NCBI GenBank assembly: GCA_027559495.1
Contig: JAMXSV010000029.1
Location: forward strand, 682,001 to 746,000
Source of the DNA: Aurifilum marmelostoma
Taxonomy: Eukaryota > Ascomycota > Sordariomycetes > Diaporthales > Cryphonectriaceae
Direction of reading: 5' to 3'
DNA length: 64,000 bases
Below, in pieces: positions 46,330-59,307 of the stretch (position 1 is its first letter; every line of letters starts with the position of its first letter). The position numbers were made by a program, and so were the translations under genes. The notes under the pieces were generated by a model. The model did no database searches, had not been told where the DNA came from, and worked only from the letters and a program-made list of their open reading frames with translations.

Positions 46330-48862
46330 TCAACAGCACAGGACATCACATGTCATATCCCTGGCGATGCCTTGCCAGTCCCAGACGCGTCCCCACTCGC
46401 CGCGTGCCATGCAGGCCCATACCTCTTCCAGGAGCTCAAACACCCGCTCCGAATTCCTCAGGCCCGTGTACCCCTTGACCGTCTTGACAGCAGCCCGAAC
46501 CCGCTCCTGCTGTGCAGGCGAGAAACAGGCTGTGCCAATGACGAGACATGGGATCAGTAGAAGCTTCTGAGAAGGGTCACTGGGCTTGAAGGAATCGAGT
46601 ATGGAGAGTGACTCCTCCACAGCAAGCGTGATCCTGGGGTCATGATTGGGGGGATGACGGGATGGAGGAGGCGAGCCGGTACCGTGTTGATACTGGCGAG
46701 TCGAGTCGAGGCTCGACGTGTGCTGGTGATGATGTCTGGCAGAAGGAGGGGGAGGAGGGGGAGGCGGAACTTGGGACATGGTATAGTTGGCGATGGTGTG
46801 GCGGCGGACCGGTTGGGGATGCACAGTAGAGGCGGACGTGCGAGGGCGGATGGATGGCGAGGAGCAGCTGCTGTTGTGTCCCGATGTAGGAGGCGTGGTC
46901 GTGGCTCCGGAGCCGACATGGAAGAGGGACAGGTTCGCCGACGACGGTGGTGACATGGGGGAGGGTGGATAGATTGTGCGGAACAGATAGACCCACATCA
47001 TCTGCTTGTAGAGAAGCGAGACGCGATCTCTACTGTCCCCAGGTGGCCAGCACGGCTGCCAGTCCCGGATCGCTGCGTCGATCTCGGCTGCTCGGTACAG
47101 GCTTGTATAGTCCACGGCGGGATCCACGCCAGCAGCCATGTTGGATCGGATCGTGTCTCTCAGCGAGGTGATTTGACACAGATAATTGAACAGACCATCT
47201 GCGACACCCAGCAGGCGAGGGGGGTGTATGTTGGTGATAGGTGCCCAGTCTGCCGAGGCAAGCCGCGGCGTGTGCAGATGGGGGAAGCGGATGAGCTCGT
47301 CGGCAAAGATGTGGTACTGGAAGAATTCCATGATGAAGGAGAGGAACGCAGGATCCTCAGGCGGGGAGTGTTGGATCAGTCTCTGGTAGCCACCGAGGTG
47401 CACCCTGTGCTCGCCCCGTGGGTTGCCCTCTGCAAGTGCCTCAAGAAGCAGGCAGATCATCTGGCCGTAGCGAGCTGACAGGATGGTCGAGTACTCCGGG
47501 TCGTCCCTATTAGCATCCTGAGAGCGGGCAATGTCCTCGTAGAATTTCTCCATGGCCTTCTCGTGGTGGTAGTCAGACCTCTGCCGGAGCGCCTCCAGCG
47601 TGGTGTTGGGATTGTCCTTCAGGATCTTGATGCCGTAGGGTGTTTCGAAGTCGAGATGTTTGCTGGCCAGGGCGAGGATGGAGTGCATGAGGCCCCGGTG
47701 TCTCGTGGCGATGGGGATGAGCAGATCCTTGAATGCGTTCTTGTGCTCGCCCTCAACGGTCAGGACGGTGCTGAGGTGGGCATGGTAGTGCTTCCAGAAG
47801 ATCATGTCCTCCGCGTTCTCCAGGCCGTGGAAGAGGGACTGCAGTGTGATGACAGGCAGGGGATTGGCGCGGTGCGAATGCCCTGGGATTGGCTGGTCAG
47901 CGTACGAGGCGAGGAAGATGGTCGTCACGACACCCCCCGGTGGCGTATGCATACCTTCGGCTAGTCTGTCCTTGCCACTCCTCCATATCTGTTTCTCCGG
48001 ATAGCCCTCACAGACGACGGCGTTCTTCTCACAGTTCATACCTGAGAAGGTGTTAGCAGGAAACTCAAGGGGCCTGGGTAGCATCGCCCGCTGTGCGGAG
48101 GCGGGAAGCCTCTTGAGACGTACATCTTGGCTTGGCCTCATCACACTTCTTCTTGCGCTTCCTGCAGGTAAGACAGCCGGTCTTGGACCGACCCTTGGTG
48201 ATCTTGTTCGCGCCGGAGGCAGGGGCCAGTGGGTGCTTTCGAGGCCGGCCCCTCGGGCGTTTCGTCTTGGGCTGGGTCATTGTAGGACTGGTGTTGCTCG
48301 GGACGGGGGTCGGAGGGGCCTCTTTGATCTCGTCCAGGCGGACGTCTTCATCCATAGGCTCGACCTTGGGCACGGTCAGGCCGTCTTCGTCCGAGCCGTA
48401 GTCGAAATGAGCATCAGGGTCGGCCACGGCATGCGTGACGTGAAGATCGCCGGTGTTCTCGGGGAAGTCCATGCCCCACAGGTCGGTCGTGGAAGAGGAA
48501 GAAGCCGAGTGCGACATCGGCGGGGCATGGAACGACTCCGTGGCAGAGGAACAGGCGCTGTCGTCAGTGGACGGGCAAGCAGACATATCCATACCGGTGC
48601 TGATGGGCGACAACTGCCCGTTCATGTGCCGGGCGGTAACCGACGACGAGCTCGAAGTAGCAGACGTGGAGGCTGAGCCCGAGTCAACAATGGTGTCAAA
48701 GCTCGACGCCGGAAGGGTGGGGTGTGCATGGTCCAACCACTGGGGAGTTCGAGACGACATCATGCAGTGGTGATTCTGGTCGCCAAAGCCCACACCTCTA
48801 CCATTTTGCTCCATCCACGATTGAGTCCGATCCTGAGCGGTCATGCGCAGGGAAGAGTTCAT
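46330..48862 (-). CDS. Zn2Cys6 transcription factor with AT-hook
   Basis: Nuclear DNA-binding regulator. Exons on the minus strand are 48862-48124, 48041-47955 and 47882-46330, giving 792 aa with all phases consistent. The ATG at 48862 has A at -3; the frame is open upstream but reads as low-complexity leader. Residues 202-211 (RPRGRPRKHP) form an AT-hook. The binuclear zinc cluster has Cys 230, 233, 240, 247, 250 and 257 (C-x2-C-x6-C-x6-C-x2-C-x6-C), split by the first intron inside the fourth Cys codon. The C-terminal part, with ITLQSLFHG, RHRGLMHSILALASKH and WGRVWDWQGIARDM, matches the fungal-specific regulator domain of the UGA3/ACR-2-like type. A Ser/Pro/His-rich linker separates these. 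Target genes are unknown. It lies next to GH67, but in the opposite direction and across 1.3 kb, so a direct link is not implied. Confidence 0.93.
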
Positions 48863-51800
48863 ACTTGACGGACAACAGGATTGAGCCAGCCAGCCAACGA
48901 CCGTCAAGGCTGTGGCTGATCTGGGGTTGGAGCAGAGGTAAAGTGATTGTGTGCGAAGGCCCTCTGGTCTTGGTTGACAAGACGAGGACTGAGGACGAGG
49001 AAGAGGAGAGAAATGGAGTGATGGTGGAGGAGGCAGTGGAGGAGGATATAAGAAGAAGTAAGACAAGGAGGGAAGGCAGACGTGTTGGCTATAGATGAGG
49101 AGATGAGCTGTGTTGTCTGCCCAAAATGGGAGGGGGAAAAAAATAAAAGGACAGGGAAACGGCCCGGGTGTGTGTGGTTGGGCAGTCAATCACGATATGT
49201 GTGTTTCGAGAGGTAGGGTGCTATATGGTCGTTCCAGCGGAGAGAAATACTGGGCCCTGCTGAGGTGCAGCAGGAGTGGAGCCCAAATGGAGACGTAGCT
49301 CGAGATGCAGGCGAGGCAAGAGGTTGGCGCGCAGTAACGTCGAGTCGTCAAGTGGTCCCTTGGCTGATCTGAAGTCGCAAGTGGGATGGGGCTGCGATGC
49401 GAGAGGTCAAGTTTACCGGGGCGACATCGACCATGAGACATGAGATGGAGGATCAGCCTCTGGCGGTGTCTAGTCCGGTATGGTTCGTCCTCTTCCTTTC
49501 TTACTCTCTGTGTGTTTCTCTTTCTCTCTTTTTTCCTTGGGCAGTCCAGAGAGGAGGAGGAGAGAAGAGGGAAAGAAGAGAAAAGACGGAGGGAAGAAAA
49601 GGACACGGCAAGGAAGAGCAGCGAACAATGTCTCGCCTTGCCTCTGCCGGTCGAATTGTCCTCTGGGTCCCCTGGTCGTGGAGGTGGTCGAGGTTAGGCC
49701 CCTAGTCGACAGCCTCGTGACCGTCTAGGGAAGCAGCACAGAGGGAGATGGGGAACAGGGTTGGACTTGTCTTGCAGGTGCAGGCCGTTGTGATGGAACG
49801 CTGGGAAAGGTCAACGGGAATACGATCAAAAACATGGTGTGGAATGATCTGGTTGGGGGGGGGAGGTGGGAAGAGAGATCTTATTGCCAGTGGCCCCCTG
49901 TCCCGTGTGTGTGTGTGTGTGCGCTTGGTGTGTATACACTCTGGCTGTCTCGCCTTGTCCTTCTCCGCTCGAGGAGAGAGAAGAGGTGTCTGTCGTGAAT
50001 GGTTATCCGTACCCGGTAGCCAGTGGACCCTGTACGTACTCTACGCCCTCGCCGCATGCTGCCCATGTCCCTGTTGCAGGTAATCTTGCCCTCGTCGATA
50101 CCCCACCGTAACATGACCAGGGTGATCGAGCGAGAAGGAGGGGGTCAGTGGGTATCGCTGATGCCATGCTGGAGATCGGTTGGCTGGGTGGGCGGTTGGG
50201 TGTGGACTGAAAATGGTGGCCGGCTGTGGGATCTGTGTACATAGTACTATGTACAGGAATATTTACTGGAGACCACCCAGATAGCAGCCATGTACCGTAG
50301 TAGGCCGTGGCAGGGCCTGGAGCAAGGCTATCCTTGACAGTGCGACGCCAGCGCTTCTGATGCGAGAAAGGGTCCTCGAGCACGGGTCTGACGACATTGT
50401 CGAGGACGAAGGAGGGGGGGGGTGTTGAAATATTTCCCCGAGATCTTCCGTCGGCTCTGTTTCCGTTGGCAGAGCGAAGACACTCTAAACCAGTGCTGGA
50501 ATGATAGTAGTAGCGGGCGGTGATAATGACGACGACGACGACGACGTTGGTGAGGGTGGTCCAGGATGAGAATGAGGAGGAAAAAGAGGAGGAGGTTGAT
50601 GAGGGACAAATACAACAGTCAGCATTGTGAGGTCATTGCGGTGATTCGTGGGGAGGGAAGGAGAAGATGGAAGGTGACAAGGCTCTCACGCCTCACCTCT
50701 TGTGTTCCTGTCTCCCCCTCCGCTCTCCAAAGCCCCCTTGGCTCTTGCTTTTCGTTCTTTCTTTTTTTGCAGTTACACTGGATTGAATGCGGGGTCTGGG
50801 TCTGAGTGGAAGGCGCCACGGGGTTTCCCGTCCTTTCCTTGCTTTTCCCCTTGGCTTGGTCAACAAAATCTCCTACAAGGTGTGCACGGTGCACGGTGCA
50901 GCTGGTGGCTGTCCCCACCTGATCACGCCTAGCACGGTAGCATACATACAGTGTGAGGCTGCACCAACATACATGCCTCCTTCCGTTACTCGACACAAGG
51001 GCATATGCAGAAGCAGCTACGATGAGTCGAGAACGCCTTCCTTGTCCCACACACTTTCCCCCTTTGGACCACTTCACCTCCTTCTCGAATCATCCTTGCT
51101 CTATTCTCTCCAGCATGTACGCTCATGTTTTCACGCAGACGACAGTGCACTCAAATTCCGCAGTCAGGTTGACTGCATATAGCCACCCCGCCAGGCTGAA
51201 ATACTATGTGCTCTTCATGTAATGAATGGCTTCTGCTTGGCGCCCTCCTTCACACGCTTAGGCCCAACGCTACCTGGCAGGCGGCATGATCTGCAATGCA
51301 CTGCACTCTCGTTTCAGTTTAGGCCATAACCAGCACACCATATCCTGAGAGGCATGTGAACGCTGGGCAGCAATGGCCAGAGGGGGGGTGCATCAGGCTC
51401 TTGTAATCTCCTCTTCTCTATTTATTTTTTCCTGTCCCTCGAGAGAGCTGGGTGGCTTTTTCGCATCCAAGGCTCGCACGACCAGAAAACGACCCCAAGT
51501 CCAGTCTATGACGACCGCCAGCCACGTCGCCAATGATTTGGACCGCAGCCATGGACGACTTGGTTTTCCGTGAGGGCTGTGCCGTGCCGTCAGTCCGTCG
51601 TGCCATGGCATGCTGCGCCTTGCACAGTGGCACTTCAGGCACACCTCTACTGCCGCCCGCCTTGGAGACAAAAGAGCCCAGTGGACTATCTGCTTTGGGC
51701 TTGAAACATGTCGAGATGGCAACCCGCCACCTCAGCTGCGCCCTGCGCTCCCTCTGCGGTATCTGCAACTGCCGCTAGATTGCTGCAGAGGAGCCTGATG

Positions 51801-54800
51801 CTGGGCCGAGATGCATCAAGGTGTCAAGGTGTGTTGAGATGGGCTGACACGCCTCGGAAGAGTCCTGCATCGACACAGGCTCTCACCTTTCCCCCTCGAG
51901 TCTACACAGGGTACTGACTATGTAGGGCCCCTCGAGTTCCCCCACCCCCTCTCCCCCGTCCTCGTCGCCCGGGCGCCATCGTCTATTGACCCCGCTAGCC
52001 TCTGTCGTACATACATAGAGGGTACATATCTGCGAGGCCCACACATCTTGGGGCTCCAGCAGTGCCCCTCCTCTGTGCCCCTCCACACCTTCTTCTGGAT
52101 CCCCTGCTTATTGCAGGCTGCACAAGCTGCACACATTCCAGATTTGCAGTGGTCCTGTCGTTGAGGTTTCAGGCTTTTTGACAGGGTCTCGCGCCAGCAT
52201 CTGCTCCGTGCACCGACAGGGCCCCCGACCGACCGACCGTTTCTGCCCTCCACTGGTGCCAGCACACGATGGATTTCCTGGGCAGAGACACGAAATCGCG
52301 GCTGATCTCGGCCCCATCACGACTGCAACGCATCAGCACCATGTCCAAGAGGCACACGCCTCACGAACGCAATCTTTTCTTCTTCTTTCCATCCTGTTGT
52401 TGTGTCGAACCGCAGGGGCGGCGCATGCTTGCGACCAGTCAGTCGCATACAAATGCATCTGGCCACGACACGCTGTGCTGGTCTAAACTATCGGGAGCAG
52501 TTGGCCCGTTCAGCATAAGTGAGTGAGCGGAATCCCGTCGGGACAGCTTGATCGAATCCTGTGCTCCATCCGTCTGCTTCGTCTACGCTCGAGGCATACC
52601 TCAAGTGCCATCGTGGCTTCGTGCAGCAGGCGCCTAGGCTCAAAACGGCACTTAGGCGACAATCCCCGGGCCTGACTCGTTGGGGAAAGCAACCTTTTCC
52701 ATCCAAAAATACCATCGTGTGCCACGTACACGTAAGGCGTCTGTAACATGATATCATCTGAGTGGTTCCCTTTTCTGCGGTGATCGTCCCGACAAACCCT
52801 GGTCTTGTTTATTTAGACTTTCACGCGACATGCTCGGGTTGTGCAACGTCTTGGGACTCGCGACCACACAACCTCGAGTCTTCGGAGGCACGTCTCGCAT
52901 CCCCGGTCTTGACCTCCCTTGGTCGAGCCAGCTCCGCGTTGGTTGGTGGCTGAACCCTGTCTCTGATGCGCCACACCAACCTCTGCCTCGAGTGTCTGGT
53001 TCTGTCAAAAATAGCTCCGAGCATCCTTTCCTGTCGTGCAACTGCAGGCTGTCCTCCGAGCCTATCGCAATCTTGAGGGGGTCTGGGGGAATGCAGACAA
53101 CCACCTGACGACTTGGGATGATCATGGATGACCTGCCAGCGAGCCGGGGCCTGGTCAACTGCGGAGGCCACTGACAACTGCGGCACAGCAGAGAGCCTCA
53201 ATCTTGTCCTGCCGCTACAAGGTTCGATGCAATTGTGCATTGGTCCATGAACGCCTTGTGCGCGCCGTGGGTGCCCATTTGTCGGTTTAATTGATTAATT
53301 TATTCACCCCCCCCCTCTCTTTCTGTGACTCTGTATGCCAGAGCCCGGCAAGACCGCCGAGAGGCGAAGGCGCTTCGCAGGCGCTCCGCAGGCGTGGTGT
53401 AGATCGCCGAGTACCGCCAAGGCGTCACGGCTTACTCCGGCCAGCACCTGCAGCTGCGTAATTCTGCGGAACATGTCTCACTGGCGAACCTACAGCTTAG
53501 GGTCAGACAACCGCCAGCAGCTGTTCGAGGGCCGTCTGGAACGTTTTCAAGTCTGTCGCCAAGCAAAAGTCTCACAACAAACTTCTGGTGCCTTGGAATA
53601 CTTGCCCGTGATTCCAAGCTGCCAGCCCAGTTCGATCTCTGCTGGCGGAGGGCGTTTGCATCTGGGGCCGAACTTGGCAGAGACTGCCTGTCCCGAAGCC
53701 CCAGGCCTAGATGTGCGGTAGAAAGTCCGGAGGCTGGCGTGGCCAGACAAGACATGACAAAAACTGAGCCCACCCCTGGTCAAGCAGGCGATTGTTGCCC
53801 ATCATGGTTACATCACTATGTGGTTCAGGGAGACGAGCCGCACAGGAGGGGGTCACAAGTCGTCTTGCCCCGGAATACTTGGTTGGCATCGTATCACGCA
53901 TCAGGGCAGTACGGCAAGGCTGTCCCGACAGGACCTCCTGGTCTTAATTGTCCTGCAAGTCGCCGACCATTTCATCGGCTCATCAGCGCTGGATAAGGTG
54001 ACGGGGTTTTTTAGGCATGCTGGCGAGATCTAGTCGGCGGGGGATGGCGAGCAAGGACTGGGGCTGGGCGGTCCGAGTCGCGCCTATGGTCGATCGCCCT
54101 CCCGTCGAAGGCCCTTCCCGACACCCTGGATGCTCGGATGTGCCCAAGCTCGGGCCTCCCTGGAGCGTGCTGGGATGCTCCCAGCCTGACAAGTGTCGGT
54201 GGCATATGGGAAAGGTAAGTGCCTGCATGACGCTCACCGCTCCTGCATCCCACCTTAGGAGGTCATCGTCGACCGGGAAGTCCATGAACTCACCTGCTTC
54301 CTGAGGTCATCGATGCGACCTGGAATACGACCTGTGCTCTCATCGGCACTTGCTCCGTATGCTGCTGCAGGGTAGTGCTCTGAGGATCTGGCAGAGTCAT
54401 CTCACACTCAATGGCGGCGCCCCCACATTTCGCGGACTCGACGGGAACGTATGGCAGGGCCTCCCTAGTTCCGAATCCTGGATCTACCTGCAGAGACAAC
54501 GGCACATCTTCGCCTTCGACCAGAATTGAGTTTCGCCAGGACATCTTCGCTACTACGTAGCACTCGATCATACCGATACTCGGCCAGTCCCATGTCGCAA
54601 CGCTACGCACATGCAGAACAAGCTGTCGAGGGTCGAGACATGAGCACTCAGTCGCGACACTTGAAAGCTGGAACTTTTGCGCCTGGGAAGAATGATATGA
54701 TATGACAGCATACCAGAGGCACACGCTCTCGTACATTCTTGACTATCCAATATTTCAGTGCGATTAAGCTGCTGTATGAAGCTGATTTGACCAAGCATTG

Positions 54801-55232
54801 ACGAGAATTCGGATGTGCCTCGGTTCAAGGACGCTGCATCATGACCTCACAACGCGACTTATCCACTCATTCCAGATATTCCGAGTCTTACAGATGAGAG
54901 AGACCACCGGGCCAGAGGGCCTGGATAACATGCTCTACAGCCAGCGCGCTTGACAATATGCCATATTAAATTCCTAAGTCAGGTCAAGTGGCGTGCCTGG
55001 AGAGCCTTGGTGCCTTGCTATCACTTGGTACGGGCTCGACCAATGCCACTTTGCATTCCGGCCTACCGCTAAGCATACAGGCAGAGGCCATGGGCAGGTA
55101 TGTTGATGGTTTCGGTCAGGCCAACGCTCGAAAACCTGGTTACCACGACGGAATTTTCCTTGTCTGAGACTGGCGCTGGGGTTTGTCTTGCAGTTCTTTT
55201 CAGCTTTGTGCTGTATGAGACACTTGACAAAT
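48863..55232. other. Long gene-poor stretch
   Basis: Over 6 kb upstream of the regulator. It includes its likely long leader and promoter, with C/T- and G/A-skewed tracts (49480-49610, 50400-50600), a GAC repeat (50528-50545), TG repeats near 49907-49921, and C-rich patches. One minus-strand frame (54290-54736) reads as weakly protein-like and is treated as a finding. No other gene, RNA or mobile element could be supported. Confidence 0.45.
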
Positions 55233-55240
55233 TATATAAA
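55233..55240 (+). promoter_or_regulatory. TATA box of the small secreted protein
   Basis: TATATAAA, 101 bases before the ATG, the typical distance for a strong fungal promoter. Assigned by position and sequence. Confidence 0.6.
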
Positions 55241-55340
55241 GCACCAGTCTGTTGGCCGTTACGACGGTGATCATATTCTTCCTGCAGATCCAATTCCCTT
55301 TTCGAGCGAAAACTAAGTGCTATCCGCAGGCTCATCTCCA

Positions 55341-55894
55341 ATGAAGGCCCTAATCGCGGGTCTTCTCGCCCTCGTGTGGCGCTCTACTGCTCAGAGCTCT
55401 GCCGAGGTTCCACTCGAATACCCCTATGACTGGCTTGCCGGTCCTTCGCTCTTCCCCGGAAACGTGATCGCCGGCTACAATGGAGAGCTGACGGACTACC
55501 AGCCGGCCGCTTGGCTTGAGCATATCAGGGGGGAATGTGAATCGTTTGCAGATTGCACGAGCTATATCGCCTGCCAGGGTGAGTTATCCGAGTTGTGTGA
55601 TTGGCATCTAGCGTCTCCGTCCGATGACTGAGCGCTTTTTCTTTGCCTTTTGATCAAACGCGCACCAAAAAGACACAAAGCTACACAGTCATACACATGT
55701 ATACAAAGAGAGAAAGTGAGAGCTAAGATTGATAATGTCCCTCGTGATCAGCGGACAACAGTGGGTCGACTGGTGGAAGATACTGGTTTGGATATGTCTT
55801 CCGCGGTGGTCCAACGACCCCTGCCGACTACGTCCGAGCGATGACTGGAGATGTCACCTTCTCGACTGCCTGGACTATCGAGCACGCACCATAA
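55341..55894 (+). CDS. Small secreted protein of 126 aa, effector-like
   Basis: Two exons, 55341-55578 and 55752-55894, join CAG G|CG in phase. The leader MKALIAGLLALVWRSTAQS is a signal peptide. The mature protein (about 105 aa) begins SAEVPLEYPYDW and includes LFPGNVIAGYNGELTDY, CESFADCTSYIACQ and, from exon 2, GGRYWFGYVFRGGP. There are three Cys, close together (in ECES, DCTS and ACQ), an odd number. The W/Y/F/G-rich core is compact and non-repetitive. No family is recognised and no catalytic motif is visible. Size, secretion signal and isolation in a gene-poor stretch are what fungal effector candidates share, but secreted housekeeping proteins look similar. The second exon has no ATG and would be missed by frame-only gene finding. 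Confidence 0.82.
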
Positions 55895-56886
55895 TTCCGC
55901 CATAGGAAGAACAAAAGGGGATCTTGGGTCTAGTGCAAGGTGTTCTCCCAGGAGAGTGTTGTGGAGCTCAGAGCTGGCACACTCACTGACGAATCCGCAG
56001 CATTCTGTTCAACCCCGCCGTTGATCCCAACGGGGATCAACATGGGTGTCCTTTCCTGTTTTCCAAGAGATATGGCTTGGATCTCCATCATGTTGACTAG
56101 CATAGGGGTTCGGCTACGAGTCAAGAGATCGTAAAGAGGAAATGGCATTGATTCCTCAGTGGGGATTGTTAGCTCGCGAGCAAGGCTTAACCTCGGGTGG
56201 ACCTTCTGTATGGTGCTGTGACCCAGGTCAATTCCGCTCCTGCTTCCAACTCATGAGAGGCAATGGGTCTCGGACGGAAACACTTGCAGACTGCCCGCTC
56301 ACAGACGCGTGTGCTGCTGCTGCTCCCGCTCCTCAGAGCACGAGGGGCATGGGATCTCGGCCGGAGCCGAAAAGTCCGTCAAGCCAGCAGTTGAGCTGCA
56401 GCTCTTTCTCTATTGTGTACCATGTTTCTCGACCCCTCCCCTCCTTCTGGGGTACCGACCTCTGCTGAGAAATATCGGCTCACCACACGATGGTTGGTGG
56501 TGACCCGCAGGAGACAGCAGTGCGGATACTGGACAGCAGATCTATGTGGGCCCAACTGCGTTTGGTGCTGGCTCCAGCGCACCAGGACTGCGCCACGGGC
56601 CCGCATGATGTGGTGCATCAAACCTCCAGCAGAGTGTGTGGTCACACCCCGTGCTTGGTGAGACGCCGCTCCCGCGAGGATGAGATAGGAGAAAGAGAGA
56701 GAGAGAGAGGACGACGGAAAAGAAAAGCCCTGCACAGTACCCGCAGGGGGTTTTCCCCCCTCTCCTTGTTTCTTTTTTTGTTGCCTGCTATGCACATGCT
56801 GTCGCTAATCATGCAGTCAGCACAGCATGCTTGCTTGGCAGCTCTTGTGGGGGAGCTGTCACCATGGATGTTGGCCAAGCGAAGGG

Positions 56887-56928
<42 letters not shown>

Positions 56929-59275
56929 GCATTGCATGTGTGATTGCATGTGCCAACAGCACCACAGAATTTTAGATCCGGCGCGGCTATTCGATGCAGT
57001 CTGCGAGTTGACAACGCACATCATACAAGTACGATCGGGAAGCAGCAGCGACGTTACACAGCTAGGACCAGAACCAAGTCGAGATTTTTTTTTTTGTCGT
57101 CAAGGCACGGAACGTTTCAGTTCTCTGGTGCATTGTGGTGGAAGAAAGGTCCAGTGGAGCAACAGGACACTCTGGGCCCCCCCCCTTCCCCCCCTCGCTC
57201 TGGGGTATGTGGCCGTGCCCCTCTCTGCCCACGACCAAGTGGACTGACGTGCCATGCTGTGTATCGTCTTTTCACCTGCTGCTGGCGGGAAGGAAATGAA
57301 ACCCAGGAGTACTGTGGTACCCCTTCTTCCCTCTTCATGGCATGGGAATAGGCTCCAGTATTAGCGGAGCAGAAGGGGAAGGACGAGCACCCAGTCAAGA
57401 TTTTGATGAAATACACGGACTCGGGGCGAGCCGACGAGACAACGGCAGAGGTGGGGGGTCCACAAAGGTGGTCGATCGATCTCGAGTGCTTGGGCTGCTG
57501 GGTCGTCTGTGCGTATCCTGTCGTTCCCACAGCTGCTGCTGTGGCCCTGCTAGATTGTGCTTTGTTGGCCACTTGAGCACACAAAAGCAGTACAAGGTAT
57601 CGTCCCTCGTGGCAACACGCCAAGGTACTTTGCATTGGATCCTTCAAGATGCAGATGCCGAGGGCAAGCGAGGGCCAACACATCACCCATACAACAACAA
57701 AGTGTGGCAGGAAGGGGGGGGGGGGGAGGGCAAAAAAAAATCAAAAGGGAAAAATTGATCATTTCCCCAAAGGGGAGATGGTATGCCAACGCATGACCTA
57801 CATTGCAGATGATCTGGTGGGATCAATGGCAGGCAATCGCGCAAACCAAGGGCCCCTACAATAAGTATACACACTGCAGAGGCAGACCCACGGCCAGAGA
57901 AAGGGGGGGAAAAAAAATTAGGAGAAAAAGAAAAGAAAAAGAAAGGAAAGGAAAGGAGGGGTAGGGTGTAATTTTTTCGGCCGGGTTGCCGACTTCAGGT
58001 AGTAGGAGAAAGGAAGGGGGGGGGGGTTGGCAAGTGGGAAGCGCTGCTGCACGACAAAAGGTGGAAAGGGACAAATATGCCATGTCGTTTTGCTCATGTA
58101 ACCATGGCCATACCATTACCCGTACCCCATTCCCCATCATACCACAACACCCATGGCCATGTCCATACCTGCCACATACTACCCATGCCCATGTCTCTGC
58201 CCCATATATATCCCTGAAGGAGGGGCTTCTGGTGGGAGGGCAAGGGGGGGGTACCCGCTCGTGTACACACACAAACTACTTATGGTACGATGCGCTGCAC
58301 TGCACCACACAGGTGCGTGGGAGGGTCGTTCCCCATCTGAAGTGCTGCCAAGATGACCTCTCAAAGCTGGGTGATGCGAGCCAATCAAGCAGCCATGTCG
58401 GGGCAACAAGACGCTACCAGAGGTATACTAACTGTATAGAATGGTAGTTTATCGAACCGATGGGGTGGGGGGATGGGGTCATGAGGATTTTTTTTCCTCC
58501 CTTTTCTTTCGCGTGTGTTGTGCGTATGTGTGTGTCCCCTACCTACCTGCCTCTCTATCACAGAGTGAGGTACCCTGATGGATACTTAGTTGGCCTGTTC
58601 TTTTCGGGCAACTTCCTGGGACATTGCTTGCCTATGCAACTAAGCGTGTTTAGTCGTCTCGGATAGTCTTTCCACAAGCATTCAAGGCCCGGCAGTCCTG
58701 CTCGAGGTCAAAGGGTTTGATTCTTGTGCTGGTGAATTCATCCCTCAGGCTTGAGCCGAGTGCGGGCAGTCAGCTTCAGATTTCCTGACGTGGTAAACCG
58801 AAAAACCGCGAGAGAGAGAGTACACATAGTAGGGGATTGGCGAAAATTATGACGACTGGCAATTAATATCCGGTCTTAATCCCAAGGTTGATGACTAGGG
58901 GGGGATGTTTGCTGGCCGGCAAGACAATCGCCACAGAGAGAGATCTCAACTAAACTGCATGGCAGATCGACCCCTCCCACTCGCCCAGATGCTGGGTGTA
59001 CAGTACAGTAGGAATTTAATCTCCTGCCCCCTTCTCGCATATCGACTTTCTGGGCTTCCGATACGGACGAGCACGGCAGATATCGGCATTTCCATCTCGG
59101 CACAATCCGTCACCCCTGGACCCAGGTGTTGTCCTGACCTGCTGACGACGACGACGATGCTGCTGATGCTACCTCACAACTATTACCCTATCTTGGCTTC
59201 TCAATAGCCGGTATTTCATCCGCTCTTGTGTCCTTGACCCTGCTGGGACCCCCTTGTCACCCCCCCACTCGCCTC

Positions 59276-59307
<32 letters not shown>

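Noticed and set aside
49440..49728. Three overlapping plus-strand frames after the regulator's leader
   Set aside because: They come from C/T- and G/A-skewed tracts and encode Ser/Phe or Arg/Glu runs; more likely promoter or leader sequence.
56831..57247. Frame encoding a polyglutamine run
   Set aside because: It is the CAG microsatellite read in one frame; the flanks do not look like protein.
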